Shown here: piece after piece, positions 1 through 8,033 of the stretch | Position numbering within the stretch: the first letter of the stretch is position 1 | Layout of the letters: every line of letters starts with the position of its first letter | Origin: an uncultured Collinsella sp. | GTDB lineage: Bacteria; Actinomycetota; Coriobacteriia; Coriobacteriales; Coriobacteriaceae | Reading direction: 5' to 3' | DNA: 64,000 nucleotides | Assembly: GCA_900541795.1 (NCBI GenBank) | Contig: UQLC01000004.1 | Location: forward strand, 59,498 to 123,497 | Position numbers and translations under genes: made by a program | Notes under the pieces: model-generated | The model's input: only the letters and a program-made list of their open reading frames with translations | Told to the model about the DNA's origin: nothing | Databases searched by the model: none

Positions 1-2
1 CC

Positions 3-875
3 CTGGCTCTCATCGACGCCGAGGGTAAGCCGGTTGTGGCCATTGTCCCGGGCGATCATGAGCTCAACGACTGCAAGGCCGAGCACGTCTTTGGCAAGGG
101 CTATCGCATGATGACCGACGAGGAGCTCCAGACCTACGGCCTGCACAAGGGCTTTATCGGACCGGTTAACCTGCCCGAGGGCATTCGTCTGGTCTGCGAC
201 GAGAGCCTGCGCGAGTCCAAGCAGTGGGCCTGTGGCGCCAACGAGGTCGACTATCACTTTACCGGTGCCTGCCCCGAGCGCGACTTTACCGTCGATGAGT
301 GGGCAGATCTGGTCACCGTCGTTGCCGGCGATCCCTGCCCGCACTGCGGCAAGCCGCTCTCTGCTGCCCGCGGCATCGAGGTCTCTCAGGTGTTCCAGCT
401 GGGCACCAAGTACTCCGAGGCCATGGGTGCCACCTTTATGGACGAGGACGGCAAGGAGAAGCCGCTCATCATGGGTTGCTACGGCGTTGGTGTGTCCCGC
501 TCGCTTGCTGCCGTCGTGGAGCAGCACAACGACGAACATGGCATCGTCTGGCCGGTCTCCGTTGCCCCGTACGAGGTCGCGGTGATTCCGCTCGATCCCA
601 AGAAGGAGGAGTGCGCTAACGTTTGCGACCAAATCGTCGAGGGCCTGTGCGCCGAGGGTATCGAGGTTGTCGTCGATGACCGTGATGAGCGTCCCGGCTT
701 TAAGTTTGCCGATAACGACCTCATGGGCTTCCCGTATCAGGTCGTTCTGGGTAAGCGTGGCCTCAAGAATGGCACGGTGGAGCTCAAGGACCGTGCCACG
801 GGCGAGCGTGAGGACGTGGCGATCGACGAGGTCGTCGCCAAGGTTGCCGAGCTTGTTAAGGCGGCCCGCCGTTAA
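3..875 (+). CDS. proS: Prolyl-tRNA synthetase, C-terminal part (5' end outside window)
   Basis: The enzyme charges tRNA-Pro with proline in the cytoplasm. The reading frame is open from the first bases of the window, so the start and the N-terminal catalytic motifs lie upstream; about 290 residues are visible. They hold the end of an inserted editing-type domain, a Cys-containing segment (DPCPHCGK), the class II motif 3 region (GVGVSRSLAAVVEQHNDEHG) and the alpha/beta anticodon-binding domain with VVVDDRDERPGFKFADNDL. This arrangement fits the long bacterial ProS. The frame stops with TAA at 873-875 and is followed by two hairpins. The only uncertainty is the missing 5' end. Confidence 0.96.
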   Translation: MALIDAEGKPVVAIVPGDHELNDCKAEHVFGKGYRMMTDEELQTYGLHKGFIGPVNLPEGIRLVCDESLRESKQWACGANEVDYHFTGACPERDFTVDEWADLVTVVAGDPCPHCGKPLSAARGIEVSQVFQLGTKYSEAMGATFMDEDGKEKPLIMGCYGVGVSRSLAAVVEQHNDEHGIVWPVSVAPYEVAVIPLDPKKEECANVCDQIVEGLCAEGIEVVVDDRDERPGFKFADNDLMGFPYQVVLGKRGLKNGTVELKDRATGEREDVAIDEVVAKVAELVKAARR

Positions 876-909
876 TCGACGATTTCGCTTGTAGTTCGAT
901 ATACGGGAC

Positions 910-946
910 GGCCCCGCATTTCTCCAGATCGGGGAGATGTGGGGCC
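910..946 (+). terminator. Hairpin downstream of proS
   Basis: A 16-bp stem (910-925 against 931-946) with a 5-nt loop pairs GGCCCCGCATTTCTCC with its partner using G-T wobbles. Only a weak T-rich tail follows, so it may be a first, imperfect terminator for proS ahead of the stronger one at 982. Confidence 0.55.
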
Positions 947-981
947 ATCCTATTATCTTGTAGCATCCTCGATATCTAAAA

Positions 982-1019
982 GGAAAACCCCACAGCCCAT
1001 GCGAGCTGCGGGGTTTTCC
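982..1019. terminator. Bidirectional intrinsic terminator between proS and the kinase gene
   Basis: Positions 982-996 and 1005-1019 form a 15-bp stem with one mismatch. The stem carries A-rich and T-rich ends (GGAAAACCCC / GGGGTTTTCC), so it can stop proS on the plus strand and the kinase-like gene on the minus strand. Confidence 0.8.
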
Positions 1020-1054
1020 ATTATGCCTCCGATGCGAAATAAATCGCTCAGATA

Positions 1055-1819
1055 TTACTGATAATCGACGACGTCGATCCAGTTCTTCAGGAACTCATCG
1101 TTCACGTTGCGCTTACGAGCGAGCTCGGAAGCGGCGACGATGCTCGTCCACTGACGCACGACCTGCATGGGCATGTCGGCACGGTCGCAGTAGAGCTCCA
1201 GGTAGGCCTCGGCCTGGTCCTTGCTGTTGAGGGCAAAGAGCAGGTAGGTGGTGGCAACGTCGGCAGCAGGGGAGCCCTGGGTGGCGTGTGCCCAGTCGCA
1301 CACATAGAGCTGGCCGTCGTCGCCGACGATGACGTTGGAGGGGTTGAAGTCGCCGTGGCAGACCTTGAACTCCTTGGTCATGCCGTCCAGACGCTCCTGA
1401 AGGTTGTAGCGCGTGGTGGCATTGAGCTGATCAAGGCTGTCGATCATGCGGGCGAACTTGTCGCGCATACGGTTGAGCAGCGGGGAGGTGTAGCCGTGGA
1501 TCTCGATCTGGAGGTCGACGAACATCTCGAGGTACTCACCAAAGCGCTGGGGCTCGGCAGTCATCTTCTCGGCAAGGGTGGTGCCCGGAACCTTCTCGGT
1601 CACGAGCGCCCAGCCGTTGGCGTTCTCGAGCTGGGAAACCTCGAGAGCCTTGGGGCTGCGGATGCCGCACTCATTGATGCGGGCAAGATTCAAAGCCTCG
1701 TTGAACACGTCGGAGACAGGCTTGGTCTCGTTAAAGACCTTGACGATCTTGTCGCCCAGGTCGTAAACGACCTTGTTGCCACGGCGGACGAGCTCGGTCT
1801 TGGAATCGGGTAGCAGCAT
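1055..1819 (-). CDS. Aminoglycoside-phosphotransferase (APH) family kinase-like protein
   Basis: A 254-residue protein with a protein-kinase-like fold. The catalytic loop HGDFNPSNV and the downstream CDWAHATQGSPAADVA segment (the DxD-like metal site) mark it as an APH/choline-kinase family phosphotransferase. An N-terminal stretch with KIVKVFNE supplies a candidate ATP-binding lysine. The substrate cannot be read from sequence; small-molecule alcohol or amine kinases and orphan enzymes share this fold, and nothing points to antibiotic resistance. The ATG at 1817-1819 is preceded by AAAGGAT. The gene lies downstream of adhE on the same strand, separated by 89 bp with a strong hairpin, so it may be read through from adhE at a lower level. 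Confidence 0.75.
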   Translation of the reverse strand: MLLPDSKTELVRRGNKVVYDLGDKIVKVFNETKPVSDVFNEALNLARINECGIRSPKALEVSQLENANGWALVTEKVPGTTLAEKMTAEPQRFGEYLEMFVDLQIEIHGYTSPLLNRMRDKFARMIDSLDQLNATTRYNLQERLDGMTKEFKVCHGDFNPSNVIVGDDGQLYVCDWAHATQGSPAADVATTYLLFALNSKDQAEAYLELYCDRADMPMQVVRQWTSIVAASELARKRNVNDEFLKNWIDVVDYQ

Positions 1820-1852
1820 GGTTGCATCCTTTCAACGATGCGATAGAAGCGA

Positions 1853-1889
1853 CGGCGGGGGTGTGTGAAACACCCGTGCACCCCCGCCG
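1853..1889 (-). promoter_or_regulatory. GC-rich hairpin between adhE and the APH-like gene
   Basis: CGGCGGGGGTG (1853-1863) pairs perfectly with 1879-1889. Within it GGGTGT and ACACCC could form an alternative shorter stem. On the minus strand the T-run precedes rather than follows the stem, so it does not look like a normal terminator; a processing or polarity hairpin is an alternative. Confidence 0.5.
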
Positions 1890-1908
1890 CAAAAAACCGT
1901 GCTAAAAA

Positions 1909-4557
1909 CTAGCAGACGGCGTAGTCCTGGGGCTCGCGGCCGTAGTAGGCGTCCAGGTAGAGCTCCTTGATCTCGCTCATGAGCGGGTAGCGCGGGTTAG
2001 CGCCGGTGCACTGGTCGTTGAATGCCTGCTCGGTCATCTCGTCGAGGGTGTCGAGGAAGTACTGCTCGTCAACACCGTAGTCGGCGATGGTCTTCTTGAC
2101 ACCGATGAAGTCCTTGAGCTCCTCGAGCTTCGTGATGAAGTTCTCGAAGACCTCCTTGTCGTCCTTGCCCTCGATGCCGCAGTACTTGGCCATCTCGGCG
2201 TAGTTGTGCAGCGCGTTGGGGTAAGGATACTGGGAGAAGGTACCCATCTTGACGGGAGCCTCGGCGGCGTTGTAGCGCATGACGCGGGTCAGGATGACGG
2301 CGTTAGCGATGCCGTGGGGCAGGTGATGGAAAGCGCCGAGCTTGTGAGCCATGGAGTGGTTGAGGCCCAGGAAGGCGTTGGCGAAGGCCATACCGGCCAT
2401 GCAGGAGGCGTTGTGCATCTCCTCGCGGGCGTGCGGGTCCTTGGCGCCGTTCGTGAAGCTGGAGGGCAGGTTCTCAAAGACGAGCTTGGCAGCGCGCTCG
2501 GAGAGGCCCTTGGTGTAGTCGGAAGCCATGATGGAGACGTAGGACTCGATGGCGTGGGTCATGACGTCGATGCCGGAGGCAGCGGTCAGGCCGCGCGGGG
2601 CGGTCATGCAGTTGTCGGCGTCGACGATAGCCATGTTGGGGAGCAGCGCGTAGTCGGCGAGCGGCCACTTGATGCCGGTCTCCTTGTCGGTGATGATGGC
2701 GAACGGCGTGCACTCGGAGCCGGTACCCGAGGAGGTCGGGACGGCGACGAAGTAGGCCTTCTTGCCCATCTCGGGGAAGGTGAAGATACGCTTGCGGATG
2801 TCCATGAAGTCCATGGCCATGTCCTCAAACTTGCACTCGGGGTGCTCGTACATCATCCACATGATCTTGCCGGCGTCCATAGCGGAGCCACCGCCGACGG
2901 CGATGATGACGTCCGGCTCAAAGAGAGCCATCTGCTTGGCGCCGCGACGTGCGCACTGCAGCGACGGATCGGGCTCGACGTCGTAGAAGCAGTCGTGGGC
3001 GATGCCCATCTCGTCGAGCTTGGCCTCGATGGCGCGGGTGTTGCCATTCTTGAAGAGGAACTGGTCGGTAACGATGAAGGCGCGCTTCTTGCCCATGACG
3101 TTGCCCAGCTCGTCGAGGGCGACGGGCGTGGAACCCTTCTTGAAGTAGACCTTCTCGGGAGCGCGGAACCACAGCATGTTCTCACGGCGCTCGGCCACAG
3201 TCTTAACGTTGATCAAGTGCTTCACCCCAACGTTCTCGGAGACGGAGTTGCCGCCCCAGGAGCCGCAGCCCAGGGTCAGAGACGGCTTCATGCCAAAGTT
3301 GTACAGGTCACCGATGCCACCGTGCGAGGACGGGGTGTTGATGACGATGCGGCAGGCCTTCATGACGTGCTCGAACAGGCTGATCTTTTCGGCCTGGGCG
3401 GGGTGCACGTACAGAGAGGCGGTGTGGCCCGGGCCACCGGCGAGCACCAGGTGCTCGGCCTTGTCGACGGCCTCCTGGAAGTCCTTGGCGTGGTACATGG
3501 CCAGGACTGGGGAGAGCTTCTCGTGGGAGAACTCCTCCTTGGCGGGGTCGGTGGAGGTGACCTCGGCGATCAGGATCTTGGTCTTGGCGGGAACCTCGAT
3601 GCCGGCGAGCTCGGCGATCTTGGCGGCAGCCATGCCGGGGATGCGGTGATCGAGGGCGCCGTTCTTGAACATGGCGGCACGCAGGGCCTCCATCTCGGCA
3701 CCCTGCTTGACGAAGTAGCAGCCGCGCTTCTGGAACTCGGCCTTGACCTGGTCGTAGATGGTGTCGATGACGGTCACGGACTGCTCGGAAGCGCAGATCA
3801 TGCCGTTGTCGAAGGTCTTGGAGTGGATGATGGAGTTGACGGCGAGCAGCACGTCGGCGGTGTCGTCGATGACGACCGGGGTGTTACCGGCGCCAACGCC
3901 CAGGGCGGGCTTGCCCGAGGAGTAAGCGGCCTTGACCATGCCCGGGCCACCGGTGGCGAGGATGATGTCGACGTCGCGCATGACCATGTTGGTCAGCTCG
4001 ATGGAGGGGACATCGACCCAGCCGATGATGCCCTCGGGGGCGCCGGCCTTGACGGCGGCGTCAAGCACGAGCTTGGCGGCGGCGATGGTGCATTTTGCGG
4101 CTGCCGGGTGCGGGGAGATGATGATGGCGTTGCGGGTCTTCAGGCTGATCAGCGTCTTGAAGATCGCGGTGGAGGTGGGGTTGGTCGTCGGGATGACGGC
4201 GCCCACGATGCCGATGGGCTCGGCGATCTTGGTGATGCCGTAAGCCTCGTCGCGCTCCAGGACACCACAGGTCTTGGTGTTCTTGTAAGCGTTGTAGATG
4301 TACTCTGCGGCGTAGTGGTTCTTGATGACCTTGTCCTCAAGAACGCCGCGGCCGGTCTCCTCGATGGCCATCTTCGCCAACGGGATACGAGCCTTGTTGG
4401 CGGCCATGGCGGCCTCATAGAAGATCTTGTCGACCTGCTCCTGCGTGTACGTAGCAAAAAGCGCCTGGGCCTCTCGCATCTGAGCGAGCTTGGCCTCAAG
4501 CGCCTCTACGTTGTCCACAATTGCGGGAGTAGTGTTTTCCGGTGACTTTTTCACCAT
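1909..4557 (-). CDS. adhE: Bifunctional acetaldehyde-CoA / alcohol dehydrogenase
   Basis: AdhE converts acetyl-CoA through acetaldehyde to ethanol, oxidising two NADH per acetyl-CoA, and in relatives forms cytoplasmic filaments (spirosomes). The 882-residue length matches the usual ~870-890. The N-terminal half is an aldehyde dehydrogenase with catalytic Cys255 in NGMICASEQS and a GVGAGNTPVV segment. The C-terminal half is an iron-dependent alcohol dehydrogenase with VGGGSAMDAGK and the metal-binding His run HSMAHKLGAFHHLPHG. The ATG at 4555-4557 has AAGGAG in front. It is transcribed alone or with the APH-like gene. An inverted repeat at 4650-4679 lies in its upstream region. Confidence 0.97.
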   Translation of the reverse strand: MVKKSPENTTPAIVDNVEALEAKLAQMREAQALFATYTQEQVDKIFYEAAMAANKARIPLAKMAIEETGRGVLEDKVIKNHYAAEYIYNAYKNTKTCGVLERDEAYGITKIAEPIGIVGAVIPTTNPTSTAIFKTLISLKTRNAIIISPHPAAAKCTIAAAKLVLDAAVKAGAPEGIIGWVDVPSIELTNMVMRDVDIILATGGPGMVKAAYSSGKPALGVGAGNTPVVIDDTADVLLAVNSIIHSKTFDNGMICASEQSVTVIDTIYDQVKAEFQKRGCYFVKQGAEMEALRAAMFKNGALDHRIPGMAAAKIAELAGIEVPAKTKILIAEVTSTDPAKEEFSHEKLSPVLAMYHAKDFQEAVDKAEHLVLAGGPGHTASLYVHPAQAEKISLFEHVMKACRIVINTPSSHGGIGDLYNFGMKPSLTLGCGSWGGNSVSENVGVKHLINVKTVAERRENMLWFRAPEKVYFKKGSTPVALDELGNVMGKKRAFIVTDQFLFKNGNTRAIEAKLDEMGIAHDCFYDVEPDPSLQCARRGAKQMALFEPDVIIAVGGGSAMDAGKIMWMMYEHPECKFEDMAMDFMDIRKRIFTFPEMGKKAYFVAVPTSSGTGSECTPFAIITDKETGIKWPLADYALLPNMAIVDADNCMTAPRGLTAASGIDVMTHAIESYVSIMASDYTKGLSERAAKLVFENLPSSFTNGAKDPHAREEMHNASCMAGMAFANAFLGLNHSMAHKLGAFHHLPHGIANAVILTRVMRYNAAEAPVKMGTFSQYPYPNALHNYAEMAKYCGIEGKDDKEVFENFITKLEELKDFIGVKKTIADYGVDEQYFLDTLDEMTEQAFNDQCTGANPRYPLMSEIKELYLDAYYGREPQDYAVC

Positions 4558-4649
4558 TTGTGTCTCCTTGCGATCGGAGATTTACCCTACGTCTTGCATG
4601 ATAGCAAGAAATTATTCGGCGAACGGTAAGATTCCTGTAAAAGGCACAC

Positions 4650-4679
4650 TAAAACGCTTCAATAAACTGAAACGTTTTA
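4650..4679. promoter_or_regulatory. Inverted repeat upstream of adhE, candidate operator
   Basis: TAAAACGCTTCA (4650-4661) and TGAAACGTTTTA (4668-4679) are inverted copies with one mismatch and a 6-nt spacer. Each half resembles a catabolite-responsive (cre-like) half site around a central CG. The position about 95 bp upstream of the adhE start suggests a repressor or activator site; the regulator is not identified. Confidence 0.5.
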
Positions 4680-4713
4680 ACTAAAATTATCAGCCTGTTG
4701 CACCGCCCCACTT

Positions 4714-4761
4714 ATTGGGGACAGACTTACATGAGTGCTTTCACTCATTTGGGACAGACAT
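4714..4761 (+). repeat. Left 48-bp inverted repeat of the RAYT element
   Basis: Starts ATTGGGGACAGACTTAC and ends GGGACAGACAT, with a perfect 7-bp hairpin at 4731-4748 between the two GACAGAC copies. It matches the reverse complement of 5708-5755 except at two positions. Confidence 0.85.
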
Positions 4762-4889
4762 CGTTTTGCCATTTTGCCGTTCTGAACCAGTTTTTGCCGC
4801 TCATTGGATATAAATAGGTCACAGGCTCAGCATTTCGCGTTCCTTCTCTCCTTTTAGGTGTTGCCTGTTCAGTTTTGAAAGGAGAGATT

Positions 4890-5666
4890 ATGCCTCGATG
4901 CGCCCGCGCCGTTTCGCTCACCGGCTATTACCACGTCTTTGACCGTGGCAACTCCAAACAGATTATTTTTGAAGATGATTCTGACCGATATCGTTTCTTA
5001 TCGGACATCTCGGACAGGTTTGCACGCCATAAAGTGGCGGTGTTGGCTTGGTGCCTTATGGACAATCACTTCCATTTGATGATTGATGATCCATTTGACA
5101 ATCTTTCAAAGGCAATGCAGTGTGCGTTGACAGCATATGCTAAGTATTTCAACGGGAAAACGGGGAGAACGGGGCATCTGTTTGATAATCGCTATTCGCG
5201 GGTCGCGGTTGAGTCGGACGTGCAGGCGGTGCAGCTGCTCGACTATATTCATCTCAATCCCGTGAAAGGTGCGCTCGACTCACTCGAGGCGTACCGCTGG
5301 TCAAGCTACAAGGCATATCAGCTGGGCTATGATCCCTTTGACATCTGTGATGCGGCCCCTATGCTCGATATTGTCGGAGGCTCCCGTTGCTATTGCGAGC
5401 ATCTCGAGGAAGTTGCTGGGCGCATCTGGGCAATGGAGGTTCTTCCACGCCGGCGGATCTCCGATGAGGAGGCCCTTTCCGTTGCGCGCGAAGTTCTGCC
5501 GAGCATAGATCCTGCGCTGCTCAAGGCCCTGCCACGCCCCGAACGCGATGCCTGCCTGCTGAGGCTCAGGCGGGCACATCTCACGGTTAAGCAAATTGCT
5601 CGTATCACCGGTATCGGCGCCACGAGCGTGACCAAGGCAACTGCAGGCTGGAAGGATGCAGCGTGA
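4890..5666 (+). CDS. REP-associated tyrosine transposase (Y1_Tnp / RAYT family)
   Basis: A 258-residue HUH-type single-strand DNA transposase-like protein. It shows the metal-binding HUH motif H60-F-H62 in CLMDNHFHLMI and the RAYT signature YIHLNPVKG, in which Tyr119 is the likely nucleophile, by analogy with IS200/IS605 TnpA. The N-terminal GYYHVFDRGN is also typical. The C-terminal part ends in a helix-turn-helix-like segment (LTVKQIARITGIGATSVTKA), seen in longer RAYTs. The ATG at 4890 is preceded by AAAGGAG. RAYTs are usually single-copy, domesticated and linked to dispersed REP hairpins; here hairpin-bearing inverted repeats flank the gene on both sides. It looks intact. Confidence 0.88.
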   Translation: MPRCARAVSLTGYYHVFDRGNSKQIIFEDDSDRYRFLSDISDRFARHKVAVLAWCLMDNHFHLMIDDPFDNLSKAMQCALTAYAKYFNGKTGRTGHLFDNRYSRVAVESDVQAVQLLDYIHLNPVKGALDSLEAYRWSSYKAYQLGYDPFDICDAAPMLDIVGGSRCYCEHLEEVAGRIWAMEVLPRRRISDEEALSVAREVLPSIDPALLKALPRPERDACLLRLRRAHLTVKQIARITGIGATSVTKATAGWKDAA

Positions 5667-5707
5667 GGCAGGGGCCGGAGCCAGTCGGTGTGCCGCTTGC
5701 GTGCGCC

Positions 5708-5755
5708 ATGTCTGTCCCAAATGCGTGAAAACACTCATGTAAGTCTGTCCCCAAT
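5708..5755 (-). repeat. Right 48-bp inverted repeat of the RAYT element
   Basis: Inverted partner of 4714-4761 with two mismatches. One of these breaks a pair in the internal hairpin (5721-5738), and the outer GACAGAC direct repeats are conserved. It ends nine bases before the rpmB terminator stem. Confidence 0.85.
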
Positions 5756-5763
5756 GGGTGCAA

Positions 5764-5798
5764 AAAGGCGCCCTCCGTAGGGGAGGACGCCTTTGGTA
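5764..5798. terminator. Bidirectional intrinsic terminator at the 3' side of rpmB
   Basis: AAAGGCGCCCTCC (5764-5776) pairs with GGGAGGACGCCTTT (5781-5794) around a GTAG loop. A- and T-runs on both sides allow termination from either strand; it most likely ends rpmB transcription on the minus strand. Confidence 0.8.
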
Positions 5799-5862
5799 AG
5801 TTCTATATGAACGCGAGGTCTTTGACCCGGAGAGTCCGAGGTACTTGTTGGTAAGACCTTAT

Positions 5863-6051
5863 TTAGGAGCGCGCAACCTTGCCGGACTTGAGGCAGGTGG
5901 AGCAAACGTTCATCTTGCGACGGTGACCATCGACGACGACGTAGACGCGCTGGATGTTGGGGCGGAACTTACGGTTGGTGACGCGGTGAGAGTGGCTGAT
6001 GGAGCGACCGGCAACGGGGTGCTTACCGCAAACTTCGCAAACTTTGGACAT
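5863..6051 (-). CDS. rpmB: 50S ribosomal protein bL28
   Basis: A 62-residue basic ribosomal protein. The start MSKVCEVCGKHPVAGRSISHSHRV is the standard bL28 opening, and the two CxxC pairs (CEVC, CSTC) identify the zinc-binding C+ form. A longer frame continues upstream, but the ATG at 6049-6051 has a strong AAGGAGGG ribosome site and gives the usual length. It is a single-gene unit with a terminator at 5764-5798. Confidence 0.96.
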   Translation of the reverse strand: MSKVCEVCGKHPVAGRSISHSHRVTNRKFRPNIQRVYVVVDGHRRKMNVCSTCLKSGKVARS

Positions 6052-6499
6052 AACTGACCCTCCTTGGGCGACAAACGAACATGTCGCGTTAACAAACAAG
6101 CCTGAACTATAGCACAGAAGTCACTCCCTGTGCGCAATCTACACAGAGATATTCTTTTGGCGATAGTGCCCACGCCACGGCCCTGGACGTAGATCCGATT
6201 TGCGTGCAGCAGAGGCGATTATGCCAGCTCGTGCGTGCGTTTTCAAGCTCGTCCCACAAATATATATAGGTTTATTGAGCGTTGGGCTCCGTTTACGGAT
6301 TGCTCCGTATTTATGCTCGCAATTAAGCTCGAGGTTGGCTACACTATCCCTTGACCATTAAAGGGGTACGAGATACCCACATGGAATTACATAGCTGCCA
6401 AAGAGCAGTCCTTCCTGTGGGTGTCTGGTCCGCTTTAAGCGGTCGGGCATCTATTTTTTTGACTGTGTCAGCAGTCAAGACATGTGAGGAAGGAGATCG
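6052..6499. other. Divergent intergenic region between rpmB and pyrR
   Basis: No gene is supported here. On the minus strand TATAGT (6106-6111) is a plausible -10 for rpmB. On the plus strand TACACT (6340-6345) is a weak -10 candidate for the pyr operon. TCCGT-TT-ACGGA followed by a second TCCGTA (about 6289-6310) can form a small alternative hairpin. The last ~140 bases are the pyr leader described separately. Confidence 0.5.
6391..6476 (+). promoter_or_regulatory. pyr operon leader with intrinsic terminator (candidate PyrR attenuator)
   Basis: A hairpin at about 6421-6451 (stem closing with GGTCCGCT / AGCGGTCGG) is followed by a seven-T run at 6454-6460, just upstream of pyrR. The preceding segment contains AGTCC...GGGT, loosely like a PyrR-binding loop, and could form a competing fold. 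A small GACTG/CAGTC hairpin follows at 6461-6476. This is the place where PyrR attenuation is expected in Gram-positives; mutually exclusive folds have not been computed. Confidence 0.6.
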
Positions 6500-7084
6500 A
6501 TGGGCACGACTTCCCCCAAGGCGGTCATCATGGACGAGACCGCCGTCAATCGAGCGATGACCCGCATCGCGCACGAGATTCTCGAGCGCAACGAGGGCTG
6601 TGAAGACCTCGCTCTGGTCGGCATCGTCACGCGCGGCGACCTTCTGGCAAAGAAACTCGCCGAGGAGATCAAGGAGATCGAGGGCGTCGACGTTCCGCTC
6701 GGCAGCCTCGACATCAGCTTCTACCGCGATGACTACGCTACCAATTTCGCTCCCGCGATCCACGCCACCAACATTCCCTTTAGCGTCGACGGCAAACGCG
6801 TCGTGCTGGTGGACGACATCCTGTATACGGGCCGTACCATTCGCGCCGCTCTGGACGCCGTCATGGACCTGGGCCGTCCGAGCCGCATTGAGCTGGCAGT
6901 TCTCGTTGACCGCGGCCACCGCGAGCTCCCCATCTCGCCGGACTTTGTCGGCAAGAACGTTCCCTCGTCGCATGAGGAGAACGTGCACCTATATATGAAG
7001 GAAGTCGACGGCCACACCGCCGTCGAGATTAACGACGTCGCGCCGGGTTCCCACGTGGGCTCCGCGCCGCTGGGAGGTGAGTAG
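6500..7084 (+). CDS. pyrR: PyrR, pyr operon regulator / uracil phosphoribosyltransferase
   Basis: A 194-residue protein of the PyrR family. In relatives it binds pyr mRNA in response to UMP and also converts uracil plus PRPP to UMP. The PRPP-binding signature VVLVDDILYTGRTIRAAL is intact, as is the N-terminal AHEILERNEG region. The ATG at 6500 is preceded by AGGAAGGAG. It is the first gene of a tight operon; its TAG stop at 7082-7084 lies just before the pyrB start. A leader terminator upstream suggests it controls its own operon by attenuation. Confidence 0.95.
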   Translation: MGTTSPKAVIMDETAVNRAMTRIAHEILERNEGCEDLALVGIVTRGDLLAKKLAEEIKEIEGVDVPLGSLDISFYRDDYATNFAPAIHATNIPFSVDGKRVVLVDDILYTGRTIRAALDAVMDLGRPSRIELAVLVDRGHRELPISPDFVGKNVPSSHEENVHLYMKEVDGHTAVEINDVAPGSHVGSAPLGGE

Positions 7085-7088
7085 TACC

Positions 7089-8033
7089 GTGGCGTTCAAC
7101 CATAAGCACCTGATCGACATTACCGAGTACTCCGAAGAGGATATCAAGCTCATCCTCGAGACCGCCAAGGCGTTCTCCGAGGTCAACGAGCGTGCCATCA
7201 AGAAGGTCCCCACGCTCAAGGGCAAGACCATCGTCAACATGTTCAACGAGCCCTCGACGCGCACCCGCAGCTCCTTCGAGCTCGCCGAGAAGCGTCTTTC
7301 GGCCGACAGCCTCAACTTTGGCGGCTCCTCGACCTCCACGGTCAAGGGCGAGAGCCTCGTCGACACCGTCGAGACCCTCAACGCCTACAAGATCGACTGC
7401 ATCGTCGTGCGCGATAAGCACGCCGGTGCTCCCTACATCGTCACGCAGAACTCGCCCGCGAGCGTCATCTGCGCCGGTGACGGCAAGCACAACCATCCCA
7501 CGCAGGCCCTGCTCGACCTGTACACCATCTGGGAGCACAAGGGTGACTTCCACGGTCTGAAGGTCGCCGTCGTCGGCGATATCGCGCACTCCCGCGTCTG
7601 CGGCTCGCTGATTCCCGCCCTTAAGATCATGGGCTGCGAGACCTACGCCGTCGCCCCCGGCACGCTGCTGCCGCCGGCGCCCGAGGTCCTGGGCTGCGAC
7701 CACGTGACGAGCGACCTCGATTCCGTCCTGCCCGAGCTGGACGTTGTCTACATGCTGCGCGTGCAGCAGGAGCGCCTCGAGGGTGCCCCGTTCCCGACCA
7801 TTCGCGAGTACCACAAGCTCTTCGGCCTGACCAAGGACCGTGAGAAGCTCATGAAGCCTGACGCGATCATCTGCCACCCGGGCCCCATCAACCGCGGTGT
7901 CGAGTTCGACTCCTATATGGCCGATCACCCGCAACGCTCCGTCATCCTGGAGCAGGTCTACGCCGGTATCTGCGTGCGTATGGCTATTCTGTATCTGCTG
8001 CTTGGAGGTGCCGATAATGGCCTTGCTTCTTAA
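7089..8033 (+). CDS. pyrB: Aspartate carbamoyltransferase, catalytic subunit
   Basis: It condenses carbamoyl phosphate and aspartate to carbamoyl-aspartate, the committed step of pyrimidine synthesis. The carbamoyl-phosphate motif STRTR is at residues 56-60, followed by GGSSTST and later HPTQALLDLYT. With the GTG at 7089 the protein has 314 residues, close to the usual ~310. An upstream in-frame GTG at 7077 overlaps the GGGAGGTGA ribosome site itself and is therefore rejected. No regulatory subunit gene (pyrI) is adjacent, as usual in Gram-positives. The 3' end overlaps pyrC by 17 bases, indicating translational coupling. Confidence 0.95.
   Translation: MAFNHKHLIDITEYSEEDIKLILETAKAFSEVNERAIKKVPTLKGKTIVNMFNEPSTRTRSSFELAEKRLSADSLNFGGSSTSTVKGESLVDTVETLNAYKIDCIVVRDKHAGAPYIVTQNSPASVICAGDGKHNHPTQALLDLYTIWEHKGDFHGLKVAVVGDIAHSRVCGSLIPALKIMGCETYAVAPGTLLPPAPEVLGCDHVTSDLDSVLPELDVVYMLRVQQERLEGAPFPTIREYHKLFGLTKDREKLMKPDAIICHPGPINRGVEFDSYMADHPQRSVILEQVYAGICVRMAILYLLLGGADNGLAS

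Larger units (their letters stand above)
4714..5755 (+). mobile_element. RAYT-bearing element bounded by 48-bp inverted repeats
   Basis: A single transposase-like gene is enclosed by inverted repeats at 4714-4761 and 5708-5755 that match in 46 of 48 positions. Each repeat contains an internal hairpin (ATGAGTG-CTTT-CACTCAT on the left; the right copy has one mispair) flanked by direct copies of TTGGGACAGAC or TTGGGGACAGAC. This is the layout of a REPtron, a REP-associated tyrosine transposase with inverted REP-like hairpins. No target-site duplication is evident. The element sits between the adhE upstream region and the rpmB terminator, and its early coding part is more AT-rich than its neighbours, which suggests acquisition. 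Confidence 0.75.

Noticed and set aside
1055..1819. Aminoglycoside resistance gene
   Set aside because: Only the general APH fold is visible. Its location behind adhE and native codon use fit a housekeeping kinase.
2206..4545. Plus-strand open frame of 779 codons opposite adhE
   Set aside because: It is the antisense shadow of adhE, with low-complexity Gly/Val/Asp composition and no domain.
6351..6560. Possible leader peptide in the pyr leader
   Set aside because: It starts with TTG, lacks a ribosome site and runs into pyrR in another frame. The hairpin and T-run explain the region better.
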